Under the pieces are notes generated by a model that saw only the letters and a list, made by a program, of their open reading frames with translations, made no database searches and was not told where the DNA came from. Shown one piece after another: positions 36,125 through 44,643 of a DNA stretch of 64,000 nucleotides (its first letter is position 1; every line of letters starts with the position of its first letter). Origin of the DNA: Allobosea caraganae (lineage in GTDB: Bacteria; Pseudomonadota; Alphaproteobacteria; Rhizobiales; Beijerinckiaceae); NCBI RefSeq assembly GCF_003351345.1, contig NZ_QQTO01000019.1:186001-250000 (forward strand), given 5' to 3'. The position numbers were made by a program, and so were the translations under genes.

Positions 36125-36370
36125 GTGGATAGACGCTCATTCTTCGTGACACTTGTGGGGGGCATGGCTGCTGCCAGCCTTGGCGGAATCGCCATGGCGG
36201 AAGCCGCTGCGCCGCCGAAGCTCACCCCTGCGCCCGAGCCGGTCGCTGACGCGCTCGAGGCCGAGAAGGGAGCGGCGCTCGACAAGACCGATGCCGAGTT
36301 CAGCCAGTATTATCGCAGGCGCTATCGGCGCCATTATCGCCGGCATTACCGTCGGCGGGGTCGCTGGTGA
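36125..36370 (+). CDS. Small exported protein with Arg/His/Tyr-rich tail
   Basis: 81 aa from GTG 36125, preceded by GGAGGA. The N-terminus D-R-R-S-F-F-V-T followed by a hydrophobic, Ala-rich stretch looks like a Tat signal (about 1-27). A Pro/Ala/Glu-rich linker follows, then a tail of repeated Tyr-Arg-Arg and His-Tyr-Arg-Arg units. Such tails occur in small envelope proteins of Hyphomicrobiales, but their role is unknown. Metal or polyanion binding is possible. Confidence 0.65.
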   Translation: MDRRSFFVTLVGGMAAASLGGIAMAEAAAPPKLTPAPEPVADALEAEKGAALDKTDAEFSQYYRRRYRRHYRRHYRRRGRW

Positions 36371-36467
36371 GGATCTAGGGAGCATCGCGCAGGAGCGCGC
36401 CGCTTCTTGAGGTCCCGAGATGAAGGGCAGCCATGACTGGCGTCATGGCTGCCCTTTCCTTGTGAGA

Positions 36468-36812
36468 TCAACTGGCCGCGATCAAGGCGGCGATGACGCC
36501 GGTGACGCTGTTGATCAGGATGAACTGGTTGTCGACCTTGACCCAGCGTTGGCCGCGGCCGGGCGTCCGCAGATGGTAGCGGTGATAATCGCCGACGACG
36601 TGGCGGCGATAGGTCGAGGGCAGGGCCCGGCCGGTGGCCCAGCGCGGCTGCTTGACCACCACGACCTTCTTCACCACGACATGCTTCTGGACGTGATGGT
36701 TCTGGGCATGGACCGGGCCGTGATGACTGGGGCGATACTGCTGCGCAAAAGCAGCGGCCGGTGCAACCAGGAGTGAAACAGCAAGAGCGGCAATGGCAAC
36801 AGGGTTTTTCAT
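36468..36812 (-). CDS. RcnB family periplasmic protein
   Basis: 114 aa. Signal peptide of about 24 residues (...APAAAFAQ), a His/Lys/Val-rich stretch (HHGPVHAQNHHVQKHVVVKK) and the RcnB domain (TYRRHVVGDYHRYHLRTPGRGQRWVKVDNQFILIN). RcnB of E. coli takes part in nickel/cobalt homeostasis; most homologues are uncharacterised. The start MKNPVAIAAL begins the signal peptide. Confidence 0.82.
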   Translation of the reverse strand: MKNPVAIAALAVSLLVAPAAAFAQQYRPSHHGPVHAQNHHVQKHVVVKKVVVVKQPRWATGRALPSTYRRHVVGDYHRYHLRTPGRGQRWVKVDNQFILINSVTGVIAALIAAS

Positions 36813-37027
36813 AGAATGTCTCCATCGGTGATCGATGGGATACTTTTGCAAATATCAAATAAATGGCAGATGAACGACAAGGTTAAGCTTTCGTAATCTA
36901 CCGTTCATGCGTAGTTTGTCAGTATAGTTAACGGGCGCGCTTGGCCTGCAGCCGCGGGCCTGGGTGCGGGTCTTGCCATCCGCTGCGGCTGGACGCAAAG
37001 ACGGCACCCGACTCCTCTTCCCGGCCG

Positions 37028-37546
37028 ATGGATGCGCGCATGAACGGCTTGATGGCTGAACTGGACCTGGTCCTGAAACTGCTGGCCGGCCTGCTGGCGG
37101 GCGTCGCCATCGGCTGGGAGCGCACGCTCCGGCACAAGAGCGCCGGCCTGCGGACCTTCGGCCTGGTCGGGCTCGGGACGGCCACGGCCGCCGCGATCTT
37201 CTCGGGAACCTCCGGGGCGCCCCATCCCGATGCGGCGAGCCGCGTCGTGCAGGGCATCCTGACCGGGATCGGCTTTCTCGGCGCGGGCGTGATCATCCGG
37301 CGCGAGACTGACGGCTTACCGCACGGGTTGACCACGGCTGCGGCGGTCTGGGTCACGGCGGCGCTCGGCTGTGCGGCAGGCCTGGGGCAATGGCGGATCA
37401 CCCTGACTGCAACGGCTCTGGCGCTGACCCTGCTCTTCATCAACCATTCGGTCGAGCACTGGATTCAGGGTCGCGAGGCGAAGGCGGGCAAGGCCGCCCC
37501 GGATCGGGGCTTGGGCGGCAGCGATACCGGCGATTCGGCCGGGTAG
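37028..37546 (+). CDS. MgtC/SapB family membrane protein
   Basis: About 172 aa, four to five helices. MgtC core: LLAGLLAGVAIGWERTLRHKSAGLRTFGLVGLGTA and GILTGIGFLGAGVIIRRETDGLPHGLTTAAAVWVTAALGCAAG. It lacks the C-terminal soluble domain of long MgtC. MgtC proteins support growth in low magnesium and modulate ATP synthase; many homologues have no tested role. ATG 37040 is an alternative start. The space 36813-37027 holds no gene that I can see. Confidence 0.88.
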   Translation: MDARMNGLMAELDLVLKLLAGLLAGVAIGWERTLRHKSAGLRTFGLVGLGTATAAAIFSGTSGAPHPDAASRVVQGILTGIGFLGAGVIIRRETDGLPHGLTTAAAVWVTAALGCAAGLGQWRITLTATALALTLLFINHSVEHWIQGREAKAGKAAPDRGLGGSDTGDSAG

Positions 37547-37549
37547 GCG

Positions 37550-37574
37550 CGAACCTTCGCCGCTGCGCCGCGTT
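37550..37574 (+). promoter_or_regulatory. Near-consensus EcfG-type promoter
   Basis: CGAAC, 16 bp, CGTT, one mismatch to consensus. The -10 ends 25 bp before the start of the Pro-rich protein gene, the same geometry as the exact sites at 14519 and 59932. Confidence 0.45.
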
Positions 37575-37599
37575 GGTGCCGCGACAGAGGAGAGTTCCA

Positions 37600-37845
37600 A
37601 TGATCGCGACGATCATGTCTGGCGTGCCGCAACCGCCCAAGCCGCTGCCGGAAGCGCCGCCACTGACGCCCGGCGAAGTGCCGCCGGCACCGCCGGTGGA
37701 ATCGCCGCCGGATGAGGAGCCGGTCGGCGTGCCGCGCGACCCGCCATCTGAGTTGCCGCCGAACGTGCCGCCGGAGACGCCTCCGGCCTCGCCCTTCGAC
37801 CTGCCGCCCGATCGGCCGCCAAGGGAGCCGAGCGAGCGCGGCTAG
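37600..37845 (+). CDS. Proline-rich small protein
   Basis: 81 aa, about one third Pro, with Pro-Pro pairs spaced every four to six residues (PQPPKPLPEAPPL..., SELPPNVPPETPPAS). No signal peptide or membrane helix. AGAGGAGAG precedes the ATG. The sequence should be extended and disordered. Coding potential is supported by the ribosome site and a promoter-like element, but the composition makes homology calls impossible. Confidence 0.6.
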   Translation: MIATIMSGVPQPPKPLPEAPPLTPGEVPPAPPVESPPDEEPVGVPRDPPSELPPNVPPETPPASPFDLPPDRPPREPSERG

Positions 37846-37863
37846 AGTGGTTATTGATCAGCT

Positions 37864-37958
37864 CCCCGTCATTGCGAGGAGCGCAGCGACGAAGCAACCC
37901 AGGAGGACCGGGTGAGCGAAACCCCCTGGATTGCTTCGCTGCGCTCGCAATGACGGGG
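37864..37958. repeat. Palindromic repeat (CCCCGTCATTGCGAG family)
   Basis: Arms CCCCGTCATTGCGAG and CTCGCAATGACGGGG, with GAGCGCAGCGACGAAGCAA / TTGCTTCGCTGCGCTC inside. This element type is frequent between genes in Bradyrhizobium and Bosea relatives. It lies at a convergent junction. Confidence 0.87.
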
Positions 37959-37964
37959 CTTCTC

Positions 37965-39353
37965 TCAAAGCGCCGGCGTGTCGCCTTCGCCGAGGTCCCA
38001 ATACAGCCCGGCCATCATCGCCAGGCCTTCGCGGGCGATGGCGACCGGCAGGTGCTCGTTCGGGGCATGCTGCGAGCAGCCGGGATAGGAATGCGGCACC
38101 CAGATCGTACGCATGCCGACGATCTCCGAGAAGATGTCGTTGGGCAGGCCGCCGCCGAGATTGGGCAGCAAAGCGGGCTTCTTGCTGGTGGTCCTGGCGA
38201 TCGAATCGACTGCCCAATGCACCCAGGCATCCTCGGGGTCGAGCCGGGTGGCGTTGAAGATCTCGTCGCGCGCCAGCGAGACCTCGACCATGTCGAAGCC
38301 GTGGCGCTTGAGGTGGCGGCGCAGCGCCGGGATCACGTCGGTCGGGTCGATGCCGACGACGAAGCGCAGCGCGCAGCGCGCCCAGGCGCTCGGCGGCACG
38401 GCGTTGACCGGCGTCTCCGGCACGCCCGACTTCATCGCGAGAACGTCGAAGGAGCACCAGCCGAAGACCTGCTCTGCCGGCGACAGGCCGGGCTCGCCCC
38501 AGTTCGGGTCGATCACCGGGCCGTTGGGGCCGCCGTCGATCTCGCAATCGGCCAGCGCCTTGCGCACCGGCTCGGGCAGCTCCTTCGGCACCCATTCATG
38601 GATGCGGATCTGGCCGGTCGGCGAGGCGATCGAGGCGATGGCATGGGCGAGCTGGATCGCCGGGTCGGAAAGGATGCCGCCCCAGTTGCCGGAATGGTGG
38701 CCGCCCTCGCGGGCGTTGATCGTCAGGTCGAAGGTGACGCCGCCGCGCGCGCCGAGGAAGACGGTCGGGCGCTCGGCATTGAGGCGCGGGCCGTCCGAGG
38801 CGATCAGGATGTCCGACTTGAACAGCTCCTTCTGCTCGGTGCAGAGCTCGCGCAGGCCGGGCGAACCGCATTCCTCGCCCATCTCGATCAGGTATTTTGC
38901 GTTGAAGCCGAGCTTGCCGCGCGTCGCCAGCACGGCCTTCAGCGCGTTGAGGTTGATGACGTGCTGGCCCTTGTTGTCGACGACGCCGCGGCCGTACCAG
39001 CGGTCGCCGCGCTCGGTCAGGGTCCAGGGCGAGAGGCCCTCGCTCCATTGCGCGTCGAGGCCGCGGATGACGTCGCCATGGCCGTAGCCGAAGATGGTCG
39101 GCAGGCTCGGATCCTCGATGCGCTGCGCGAAGAGGAAGGGGCCCTTGGCCTTGGGATGGTTCAGCGTCCGGCAGGTGAAGCCGAGCGATTCGAGCAGCGG
39201 CTGCATTTCCTGCTCGAGATATTGCTTCAGGACCGGCGCGCGCTCGGGGTTCTGGCTCTCGGTCGGCATGGCAATGAGCCGGGTCAGGTCGCTCTTGAAC
39301 GAGCCCGAGTCGAAATAGTCTTGCGCATGCGCGATGGCCTGGGCGCGGGTCAT
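37965..39353 (-). CDS. M20 family metallopeptidase (dipeptidase-like)
   Basis: 462 aa, cytosolic. Two-zinc peptidase fold: GYGHGDV near 90, GRGVVDNKGQHVIN (bridging Asp), EMGEECGSPG (catalytic Glu pair) and a C-terminal His region. The dimerisation domain lies in the middle. It hydrolyses dipeptides or N-acyl amino acids. It is the last gene of a leftward unit with a peptide-type ABC transporter, so it may process what the transporter imports. Confidence 0.9.
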   Translation of the reverse strand: MTRAQAIAHAQDYFDSGSFKSDLTRLIAMPTESQNPERAPVLKQYLEQEMQPLLESLGFTCRTLNHPKAKGPFLFAQRIEDPSLPTIFGYGHGDVIRGLDAQWSEGLSPWTLTERGDRWYGRGVVDNKGQHVINLNALKAVLATRGKLGFNAKYLIEMGEECGSPGLRELCTEQKELFKSDILIASDGPRLNAERPTVFLGARGGVTFDLTINAREGGHHSGNWGGILSDPAIQLAHAIASIASPTGQIRIHEWVPKELPEPVRKALADCEIDGGPNGPVIDPNWGEPGLSPAEQVFGWCSFDVLAMKSGVPETPVNAVPPSAWARCALRFVVGIDPTDVIPALRRHLKRHGFDMVEVSLARDEIFNATRLDPEDAWVHWAVDSIARTTSKKPALLPNLGGGLPNDIFSEIVGMRTIWVPHSYPGCSQHAPNEHLPVAIAREGLAMMAGLYWDLGEGDTPAL

Positions 39354-39379
39354 GGTCGTCTCCGTTCACTAGAAATCGT

Positions 39380-39928
39380 TCAGGCCCGCGGGCGGGCGGG
39401 GTTTCCGATGGCGGTCGCGCCGGCGGGTACGTCGCGCGTGACGACGCTGCCGGCGCCGATGATCGCATCGTCGCCGATGCGGACGCCGGGCAGGATCAAG
39501 GCTCCGCCGCCTATCCAGACATTGCGGCCGATCGTGATGGGGCGGCCGAATTCGAGGCCGGACTCGCGCTCGGCCCCGTCGCGCGGGTGGTCGGCGGTCA
39601 GGATCTGGACGCCCGGCCCGATTTGCGTCTTGTTGCCGATCGTGACGGCGACGACGTCGAGGATGACGCAGTTGAAGTTCAGGAAGACGCCGGCGCCGAG
39701 GCTGATGTTGAAGCCGTAGTCGCAATGGAAGGGTGGGCGGATGACGCAGCCTGAGCCGACGGCACTGAGGCGCTCGACCAGAAGCGCGTGCCGCTCCGCC
39801 GCCGGCATGGCGAGCGTGGCGTTGTAGCGCGCCATCCAGGCGGAGGCAGCGGCGGCATCGGCCTGAAGCTCGGCATCCGAGGCGTCGTAGAGCTCCCCGG
39901 CCAGCATCTTGTCCTTCTCGCTGCGCAT
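39380..39928 (-). CDS. Sugar O-acetyltransferase (Maa/LacA/NodL type)
   Basis: 182 aa. N-terminal Mac domain (KMLAGELYDASDAELQADAAAASAWMARYNA) and left-handed beta-helix hexapeptide repeats with FHCDYGFNISLGAGVFLNFNCVILD, the His-containing active-site loop and IGRNVWIGGGALILPGV. It acetylates a sugar or similar acceptor with acetyl-CoA. The start overlaps the permease stop (TGATG), so it is translated with the ABC operon. Confidence 0.9.
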   Translation of the reverse strand: MRSEKDKMLAGELYDASDAELQADAAAASAWMARYNATLAMPAAERHALLVERLSAVGSGCVIRPPFHCDYGFNISLGAGVFLNFNCVILDVVAVTIGNKTQIGPGVQILTADHPRDGAERESGLEFGRPITIGRNVWIGGGALILPGVRIGDDAIIGAGSVVTRDVPAGATAIGNPARPRA

Positions 39929-40821
39929 CAGCCGCGCTTCTCCGGTGAGATCACGTCGCGCAGGCCGTCGCCGGCGAGGTTGATCGCGAAGATCAGCAGC
40001 GCCAGCGCCGAGCCGGGCAAGGCGATGAGCCAGAACGAGAAGAACATGTAGGCCTTGGCCTCCGAAACCATCAGGCCCCAGGAGGGCAGCGGCGGCTGCA
40101 CGCCGAGCCCGAGGAAGGAGAGGGCGGCCTCGAGCAGGATGGCGCTGGCGGCCTCCAGCGTCGCGACCACGATCAGCTGCGGGGCGATATTGGGCAGGAC
40201 CTCGCGCAGGATGATGCGGGTCGTGCTGGCGCCCGAGGCCTGCGCCGCCGTGATGTAGTCGAGCCCGCGGACCTGCTGGGTGGCGCTGCGCATCACCACG
40301 GCGAAACGGTCCCATTTCAGCAGGCCGAGCACCAGGATGACGATCCAGAGCGAGGAGCCGACGATGGCGACAACCGCGAGCGCGACGAGGATGACCGGCA
40401 TGGCGAGGCGGGTTGTGACCAGAAAGGTCATCAACATGTCGATGCGGCCGCCGAAATAGCCGGCGAGCAGGCCCATGGTCGTGCCGATCAGGCCGGCGAT
40501 GACGACGACGCTGGAGCCGATCAAGAGCGAGATGCGGGCGCCGTAGAGCAGGCGCGAGAGATAGTCGCGGCCGAGCTGGTCGGTGCCGAGCGGGTGCAGC
40601 CAGTTGCCCTTGTCGTACCAGAAGGGCGGGATGGTGCGGGCCGTCAGGTTCTGCAGATAGGGATCGTGCGGCGCCAGCACCGGCGCGAGCAGCGCGACGA
40701 GCACGAACAGGATCAGCAGGCCGAAGCCGAGCACGAAGGACTTTTGCGCCAGCGCCTTGCGCAGCAAGGTGCGGCTGCTGGAGGCTTGCCTCGCGTGGAT
40801 GGTGAGCGGAGCGTCGGTCAT
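39928..40821 (-). CDS. Peptide-type ABC transporter permease (DppC/OppC-like)
   Basis: 297 aa, about six helices. N-terminal OppC_N segment, HPLGTDQLGRDYLSRLLYGARISL (signature of the C-type permease) and the EAA loop AAQASGASTTRIILREVLPNIAPQL. It pairs with the DppB-like permease one base upstream. No ATPase gene of the DppD/F type lies in the operon. Start chosen at MTDAPLTIHAR. Confidence 0.92.
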   Translation of the reverse strand: MTDAPLTIHARQASSSRTLLRKALAQKSFVLGFGLLILFVLVALLAPVLAPHDPYLQNLTARTIPPFWYDKGNWLHPLGTDQLGRDYLSRLLYGARISLLIGSSVVVIAGLIGTTMGLLAGYFGGRIDMLMTFLVTTRLAMPVILVALAVVAIVGSSLWIVILVLGLLKWDRFAVVMRSATQQVRGLDYITAAQASGASTTRIILREVLPNIAPQLIVVATLEAASAILLEAALSFLGLGVQPPLPSWGLMVSEAKAYMFFSFWLIALPGSALALLIFAINLAGDGLRDVISPEKRG

Positions 40822-40822
40822 G

Positions 40823-41740
40823 TCATTCGACCCGGATGCGGGGATCGAGCCAGGCATTGGCGATGTCGGCCGCCAGCGTCAGCAGCACATAGACCACTGA
40901 GAGCAGCAGGACGACGACCTGCATGACCGGGAAATCCTTGTAGGTGATGCTCTGGTAGGCGAGGTAGCCGAGACCATCGAGCGCGAAGATGGTCTCGATC
41001 ACCACGGAGCCGCCGAGCAGGAAGCCGAGCTGCACCGCCGTCAGCGCGACCACCGGCACGGCCGCGTTGCGCAGCGCATGGGTGATGACGACGGCATAGG
41101 GCGAGAGCCCCTTGGCGCGGGCGGTGCGGATGTAGTCGGCCTGGAGCACCTCGATCATGCCGGCGCGGATCAGCCGCATGAAGGCCGGCGCGACGTAGTA
41201 GCCGAGCGCGATAGTCGGCATGACGTAATGCGCCCAGGTCTGCGAGCCGGAGACCGGCAGCCAGCGCAAGGTGATCGAGAACAGCATCACCAGGATCAGC
41301 GCGAAGAAGAAGTTCGGCATGGCCTGGCCGAAGACGGCGATGGCGAGCGCGGCGCGGTCGATCCAGGTGTTGGAGTAGATCGCCGCGAGCACGCCGAGCG
41401 GGATCGAGATCAGCAGCGCGAAGCCGAGCGAGCTCAGGCCGAGGATCAGCGTCACCGGCATCTTGTCGAAGACGAGCGAGGCGACGCTGGTCTTGAAGTA
41501 GATCGAGGTGCCGAAATCGCCCGAGAGCGTCTTCAGCAGCCAATCGAGATACTGGACGATGACGGGACGATCGAGCCCGTAGGTCTTGCGGACCAGCTCG
41601 AGGTCGGCCTGCTGCGCGCCCTCGCCGGCGATCGCCACCGCGACGTCGCCGGAGAGACGCAACAGGAAGAAGGCGATGGCCGAGACCGCCAGTGCGACGA
41701 GCAGCGCGAGACCGAGGCGCTTGAGGATGAAGCCGAGCAA
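40823..41740 (-). CDS. Peptide-type ABC transporter permease (DppB/OppB-like)
   Basis: 305 aa, about six helices. N-terminal LKRLGLALLVALAVSAIAFFLLRLSGD, the B-type signature GDFGTSIYFKTSV and the EAA loop YIRTARAKGLSPYAVVITHALRNAAVPVV. Stop is one base before the DppC-like start. It should form the heterodimeric pore for peptides, amides or similar ligands. Confidence 0.92.
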   Translation of the reverse strand: MLGFILKRLGLALLVALAVSAIAFFLLRLSGDVAVAIAGEGAQQADLELVRKTYGLDRPVIVQYLDWLLKTLSGDFGTSIYFKTSVASLVFDKMPVTLILGLSSLGFALLISIPLGVLAAIYSNTWIDRAALAIAVFGQAMPNFFFALILVMLFSITLRWLPVSGSQTWAHYVMPTIALGYYVAPAFMRLIRAGMIEVLQADYIRTARAKGLSPYAVVITHALRNAAVPVVALTAVQLGFLLGGSVVIETIFALDGLGYLAYQSITYKDFPVMQVVVLLLSVVYVLLTLAADIANAWLDPRIRVE

Positions 41741-41788
41741 ATCAAGTGTTCCAGACTGTTCGCGAGGTTTGAGGGCCCCGAAATGAGG

Positions 41789-41824
41789 TCATCCCCGGCC
41801 GGCGGCAGGCGCGGCCGGGGATGA
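41789..41824. repeat. Short palindrome between binding-protein and permease genes
   Basis: TCATCCCCGGCC, 12-bp loop, GGCCGGGGATGA. Placed inside the operon after the binding-protein gene, it may protect that gene's mRNA and give the usual excess of binding protein over permease. Confidence 0.7.
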
Positions 41825-41847
41825 CAGGCGCTCCCAGAGCGCGGAAC

Positions 41848-43377
41848 TTACTTCCAGCTCATGGCCCAGAACCGGACCATCTCGTCCGGGTAGGCCTTGA
41901 AGTCGAGATCCTTGCTGGCGACGTAATAGGCCGGCAGCGAGTAGAGCGGCACGGCATAGGCCTTGTCGGCGATGATCTTCAGCGCGTCCTTGTACGCCGC
42001 CTTGCGAGCCTCGGGCTGCACCGAGTTGTTGCCCTTCTCCAGCAGGTCGCGGACCTGCGGATCGCGGGTGATGTCCTCGGCGCGGAAGGCGAAGTAGTTC
42101 GGCGTGTTGGCCGAGACGTCGTTGACCGAGAACGAGCCCCAGGTCTGGTGCGTCAGCATCGCCTTGTTGGAGGTGATCACCTCGCGCATCGCGGCATATT
42201 GCAGGAAGCGCAGGTTGGTCTTGATGCCGACGGCCTGGAGATAGCCGATCAGCGCTTCGGTCTGGTTGCGCTCGCGATAGGCGACGATGTCGAGCGTCAG
42301 GTCCTTGACGCCGGCCTCAGCGAGCAGGGCCTTGGCCTTGGCCGGGTCGTAGGCGTAGCGCGCCGCGCCCTCGTCGGTGCAGCCGAACTGCGAGTGGAAG
42401 CAGATCGTGTTGATGACGCGCGAGCCGTCGCCGACGATGTTCTTGACCATGGCCTCGCGGTCGATGGCGTGGATGATCGCCTTGCGGACGCGCTCGTCCT
42501 TGAGGGCCGGGGCCGGCGTGTTCTCGAGGATGTTCATCTGCATGAAGACGATGCGCATCGTCTCGCCCGAGACGACCTGCAGCGTCGGCACGGTCTTGAG
42601 CTGGTCGGCCTGGTCCTTCGGCACGCTCATGATCAGGTCGGTGCCGCCCGAGAGCGCCTCGGCCATCTGGGTCTGGCGGTCGGGGATGAAGCGGATCTCG
42701 ATCTTGCCGATCTTCGGCTGCGGCTTCGGCGAATCCTTGAAGTAGTCCTTGTTGAGCTCGAGCGTGATCGACTTGCCGGGGACGTAGTTCGAGACCTTGT
42801 AGGGGCCCGAGCCGACCGGCTTCTCGTTCTGGCCCTTGGGGCCGACCTTCTCGTAGTACTCGTTCGGGTGGATCACGACCGGGCCGGCGAGATACTCGAT
42901 CGCGGCCGGGAATATGTCCTTGGTGACGACGCGGACGGTGTACTTGCCGGTCTTCTCGGCCTTGTCGATCCAGTTGACGTTGCCCTGGGTGACGACCTTG
43001 TTCTCGGGCTTGGCGACGTAGTTCAGCGTGTAGACGACGTCGTCGGCGTCGAACTCCTCGCCATTATGGAACTTGACGCCCTGGCGCAGTTCGAACTCGA
43101 TGGTCTTGTCGTCGATCTGCTTCCAGCTCTTGGCGAGCTGGCCCTTGTATTCGTTGGTGTCGGGGTCGCGGTAGACCAGCGTGTCCCAGACATTGGCGCC
43201 GATGATGACGCCGATGCGGACGTTGTTGAAGAAGGGATCGACGCTCTCAGGCGCCTGATCATAGGCAAAGCGGACGGTGTTGGCCGCCTTTTGCGCGAGC
43301 GCCGGAGTGGTCAGCGCCGTGGCCGCCATGGCGCTCGTCGCCAGCAGCATTGCAAAAGCTCTCTTCATCACGGTCAT
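41848..43377 (-). CDS. ABC transporter substrate-binding protein, family 5 (peptide type)
   Basis: 509 aa with a signal peptide (about 1-29, ...LTTPALAQ). SBP_bac_5 fold: RFAYDQAPESVDPFF, GQLAKSWKQIDDKTIEFELRQGVKFHNGEEFDADDVVYTL and PVGSGPYKV. It delivers peptides or related compounds to the permease pair. GAGGG precedes the ATG 43377, which begins the signal peptide; longer in-frame starts are rejected. A LysR gene diverges upstream. Confidence 0.93.
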   Translation of the reverse strand: MTVMKRAFAMLLATSAMAATALTTPALAQKAANTVRFAYDQAPESVDPFFNNVRIGVIIGANVWDTLVYRDPDTNEYKGQLAKSWKQIDDKTIEFELRQGVKFHNGEEFDADDVVYTLNYVAKPENKVVTQGNVNWIDKAEKTGKYTVRVVTKDIFPAAIEYLAGPVVIHPNEYYEKVGPKGQNEKPVGSGPYKVSNYVPGKSITLELNKDYFKDSPKPQPKIGKIEIRFIPDRQTQMAEALSGGTDLIMSVPKDQADQLKTVPTLQVVSGETMRIVFMQMNILENTPAPALKDERVRKAIIHAIDREAMVKNIVGDGSRVINTICFHSQFGCTDEGAARYAYDPAKAKALLAEAGVKDLTLDIVAYRERNQTEALIGYLQAVGIKTNLRFLQYAAMREVITSNKAMLTHQTWGSFSVNDVSANTPNYFAFRAEDITRDPQVRDLLEKGNNSVQPEARKAAYKDALKIIADKAYAVPLYSLPAYYVASKDLDFKAYPDEMVRFWAMSWK

Positions 43378-43541
43378 CACGTTCCCTCGCGGCGTTGTCG
43401 CTTGTCCGGCGCTGAGCGGAGCGGCCTCCTCGCCACTGCACTCTGCATACCGGAGCGAAATCTGCCGAAGGAATCGAATTGCCGCCATAAGAATGAATCG
43501 AACGGATCGTTGCTGTTCCGGCAAAGGAGGGCTAGGAGGTC

Positions 43542-43665
43542 GGAACCTCAGCCCTCATCCTGAGGAGCGAGCTTCAGCTCGCGTCTCGAAGGATGCTCCA
43601 GTGCGCTCTGGAGCATCCTTCGAGACGCCGCTTCGCGGCTCCTCAGGATGAGGGCTGGAGGTTCC
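43542..43665. repeat. CTCATCCTGAGGAGC palindromic repeat, copy 2
   Basis: Arms GGAACCTCAGCCCTCATCC... and its near-complement ending GGAGGTTCC; inner TCTCGAAGGATGCTCCAG / CTGGAGCATCCTTCGAGA. Unusually it sits in a divergent promoter region, ending 21 bp before the LysR start. Gap 43378-43686 otherwise holds only promoter space. Confidence 0.87.
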
Positions 43666-43686
43666 AAAGCTGCGTCCAAGGTTCCC

Positions 43687-44643
43687 ATGCAAAGCTCGGG
43701 CTTGCGATATTTTCTGGAGGTGGCGCGGACCGGGTCGGTCAGCGCGGCGGCGCAGCGGCTGCGCGTCGCGGCTTCCGCCGTCAGCCGGCAGGTCGCCAAC
43801 CTGGAGAAAGAGCTCGACTCGGCCCTGTTCGAGCGCCGCTCGCGCGGGATGGTGCTGACACAGGCGGGGCAGACGCTTGCGGCCTATGCCCAGCGCGTCG
43901 CGCTGGAGAGCGAGCAGATCGTCAGCGAGATCCGCGAGCTCAACAGCTCCGGCAAGGGGCTGATCCGGCTCGGCGTCACCGAGGGTTTCGCGGTCAGCCT
44001 GATGCCGGAGGTGATCCACGCCTTCCGGCAGCTTCATCCGGAGGCGGTCTTCGACCTCAAGGTGATGTCGCCGCAGGTGGTGACCGAGCATGTCCGCACC
44101 GGCGCGATCGACATCGGCGCGACCTTCTCGCTCCAGGCCGATCGCGGCGTCACCGTGAACTGGCAGCAGGCGGTGCCGACCTACGCCTTCGTGGCGCGAA
44201 ACCACCCACTGCTGGCGCGCGAGCAGATCCAGATCGAGGAGATCTTCAGCTACCCGATCTGCACGCTCGACGGCGAGGCGACCGTCAGCAAGATCATGAA
44301 CATCTACTGCTCAGGACGGGGGCTGCCGCTCGAACCCGTGCTGACCTCGACCAACGTCACCAGCCTGCTGCATTTCTGCGAGCTCGGCGGCGCGGTGATG
44401 TTCGCCAGCGCGATCTCCTTCGGCGCGCTGGTGCGCAATGGCAGCATCGTCGCGCTGCCGCTTAAGGAGGCCGATATGCCCTCGCGCAGCCTGCAGGTGC
44501 AGACCATGTCCGGGCGCGTGCTGCCGCGGCTGGTGACGAGTTTCATCGCGGCTCTCTCGCGGCAGCTCGAAGGCTTCGACACGGTTGCGGCCACCACCGT
44601 CCCGCGCAGGCCGACCGCGCCAGCGGAGGCTGTCCAGGCATGA
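43687..44643 (+). CDS. LysR family transcriptional regulator
   Basis: 318 aa. Winged helix-turn-helix at 1-60 (YFLEVARTGSVSAAAQRLRVAASAVSRQVANLEKEL) and a two-lobed effector domain (about 90-300). It diverges from the peptide ABC operon and probably controls it. The stop overlaps the start of a helicase gene, an odd partner for a LysR regulator. Start is at MQSSGLRYFLEV. Confidence 0.92.
   Translation: MQSSGLRYFLEVARTGSVSAAAQRLRVAASAVSRQVANLEKELDSALFERRSRGMVLTQAGQTLAAYAQRVALESEQIVSEIRELNSSGKGLIRLGVTEGFAVSLMPEVIHAFRQLHPEAVFDLKVMSPQVVTEHVRTGAIDIGATFSLQADRGVTVNWQQAVPTYAFVARNHPLLAREQIQIEEIFSYPICTLDGEATVSKIMNIYCSGRGLPLEPVLTSTNVTSLLHFCELGGAVMFASAISFGALVRNGSIVALPLKEADMPSRSLQVQTMSGRVLPRLVTSFIAALSRQLEGFDTVAATTVPRRPTAPAEAVQA

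Noticed and set aside
37864..37958. Possible CRISPR or phage attachment site
   Set aside because: Inverted rather than spaced direct repeats, no cas genes; fits an intergenic palindromic repeat.
37854..39719. 621-aa open frame opposite the M20 peptidase
   Set aside because: Begins inside a palindromic repeat and is antisense to a conserved peptidase.
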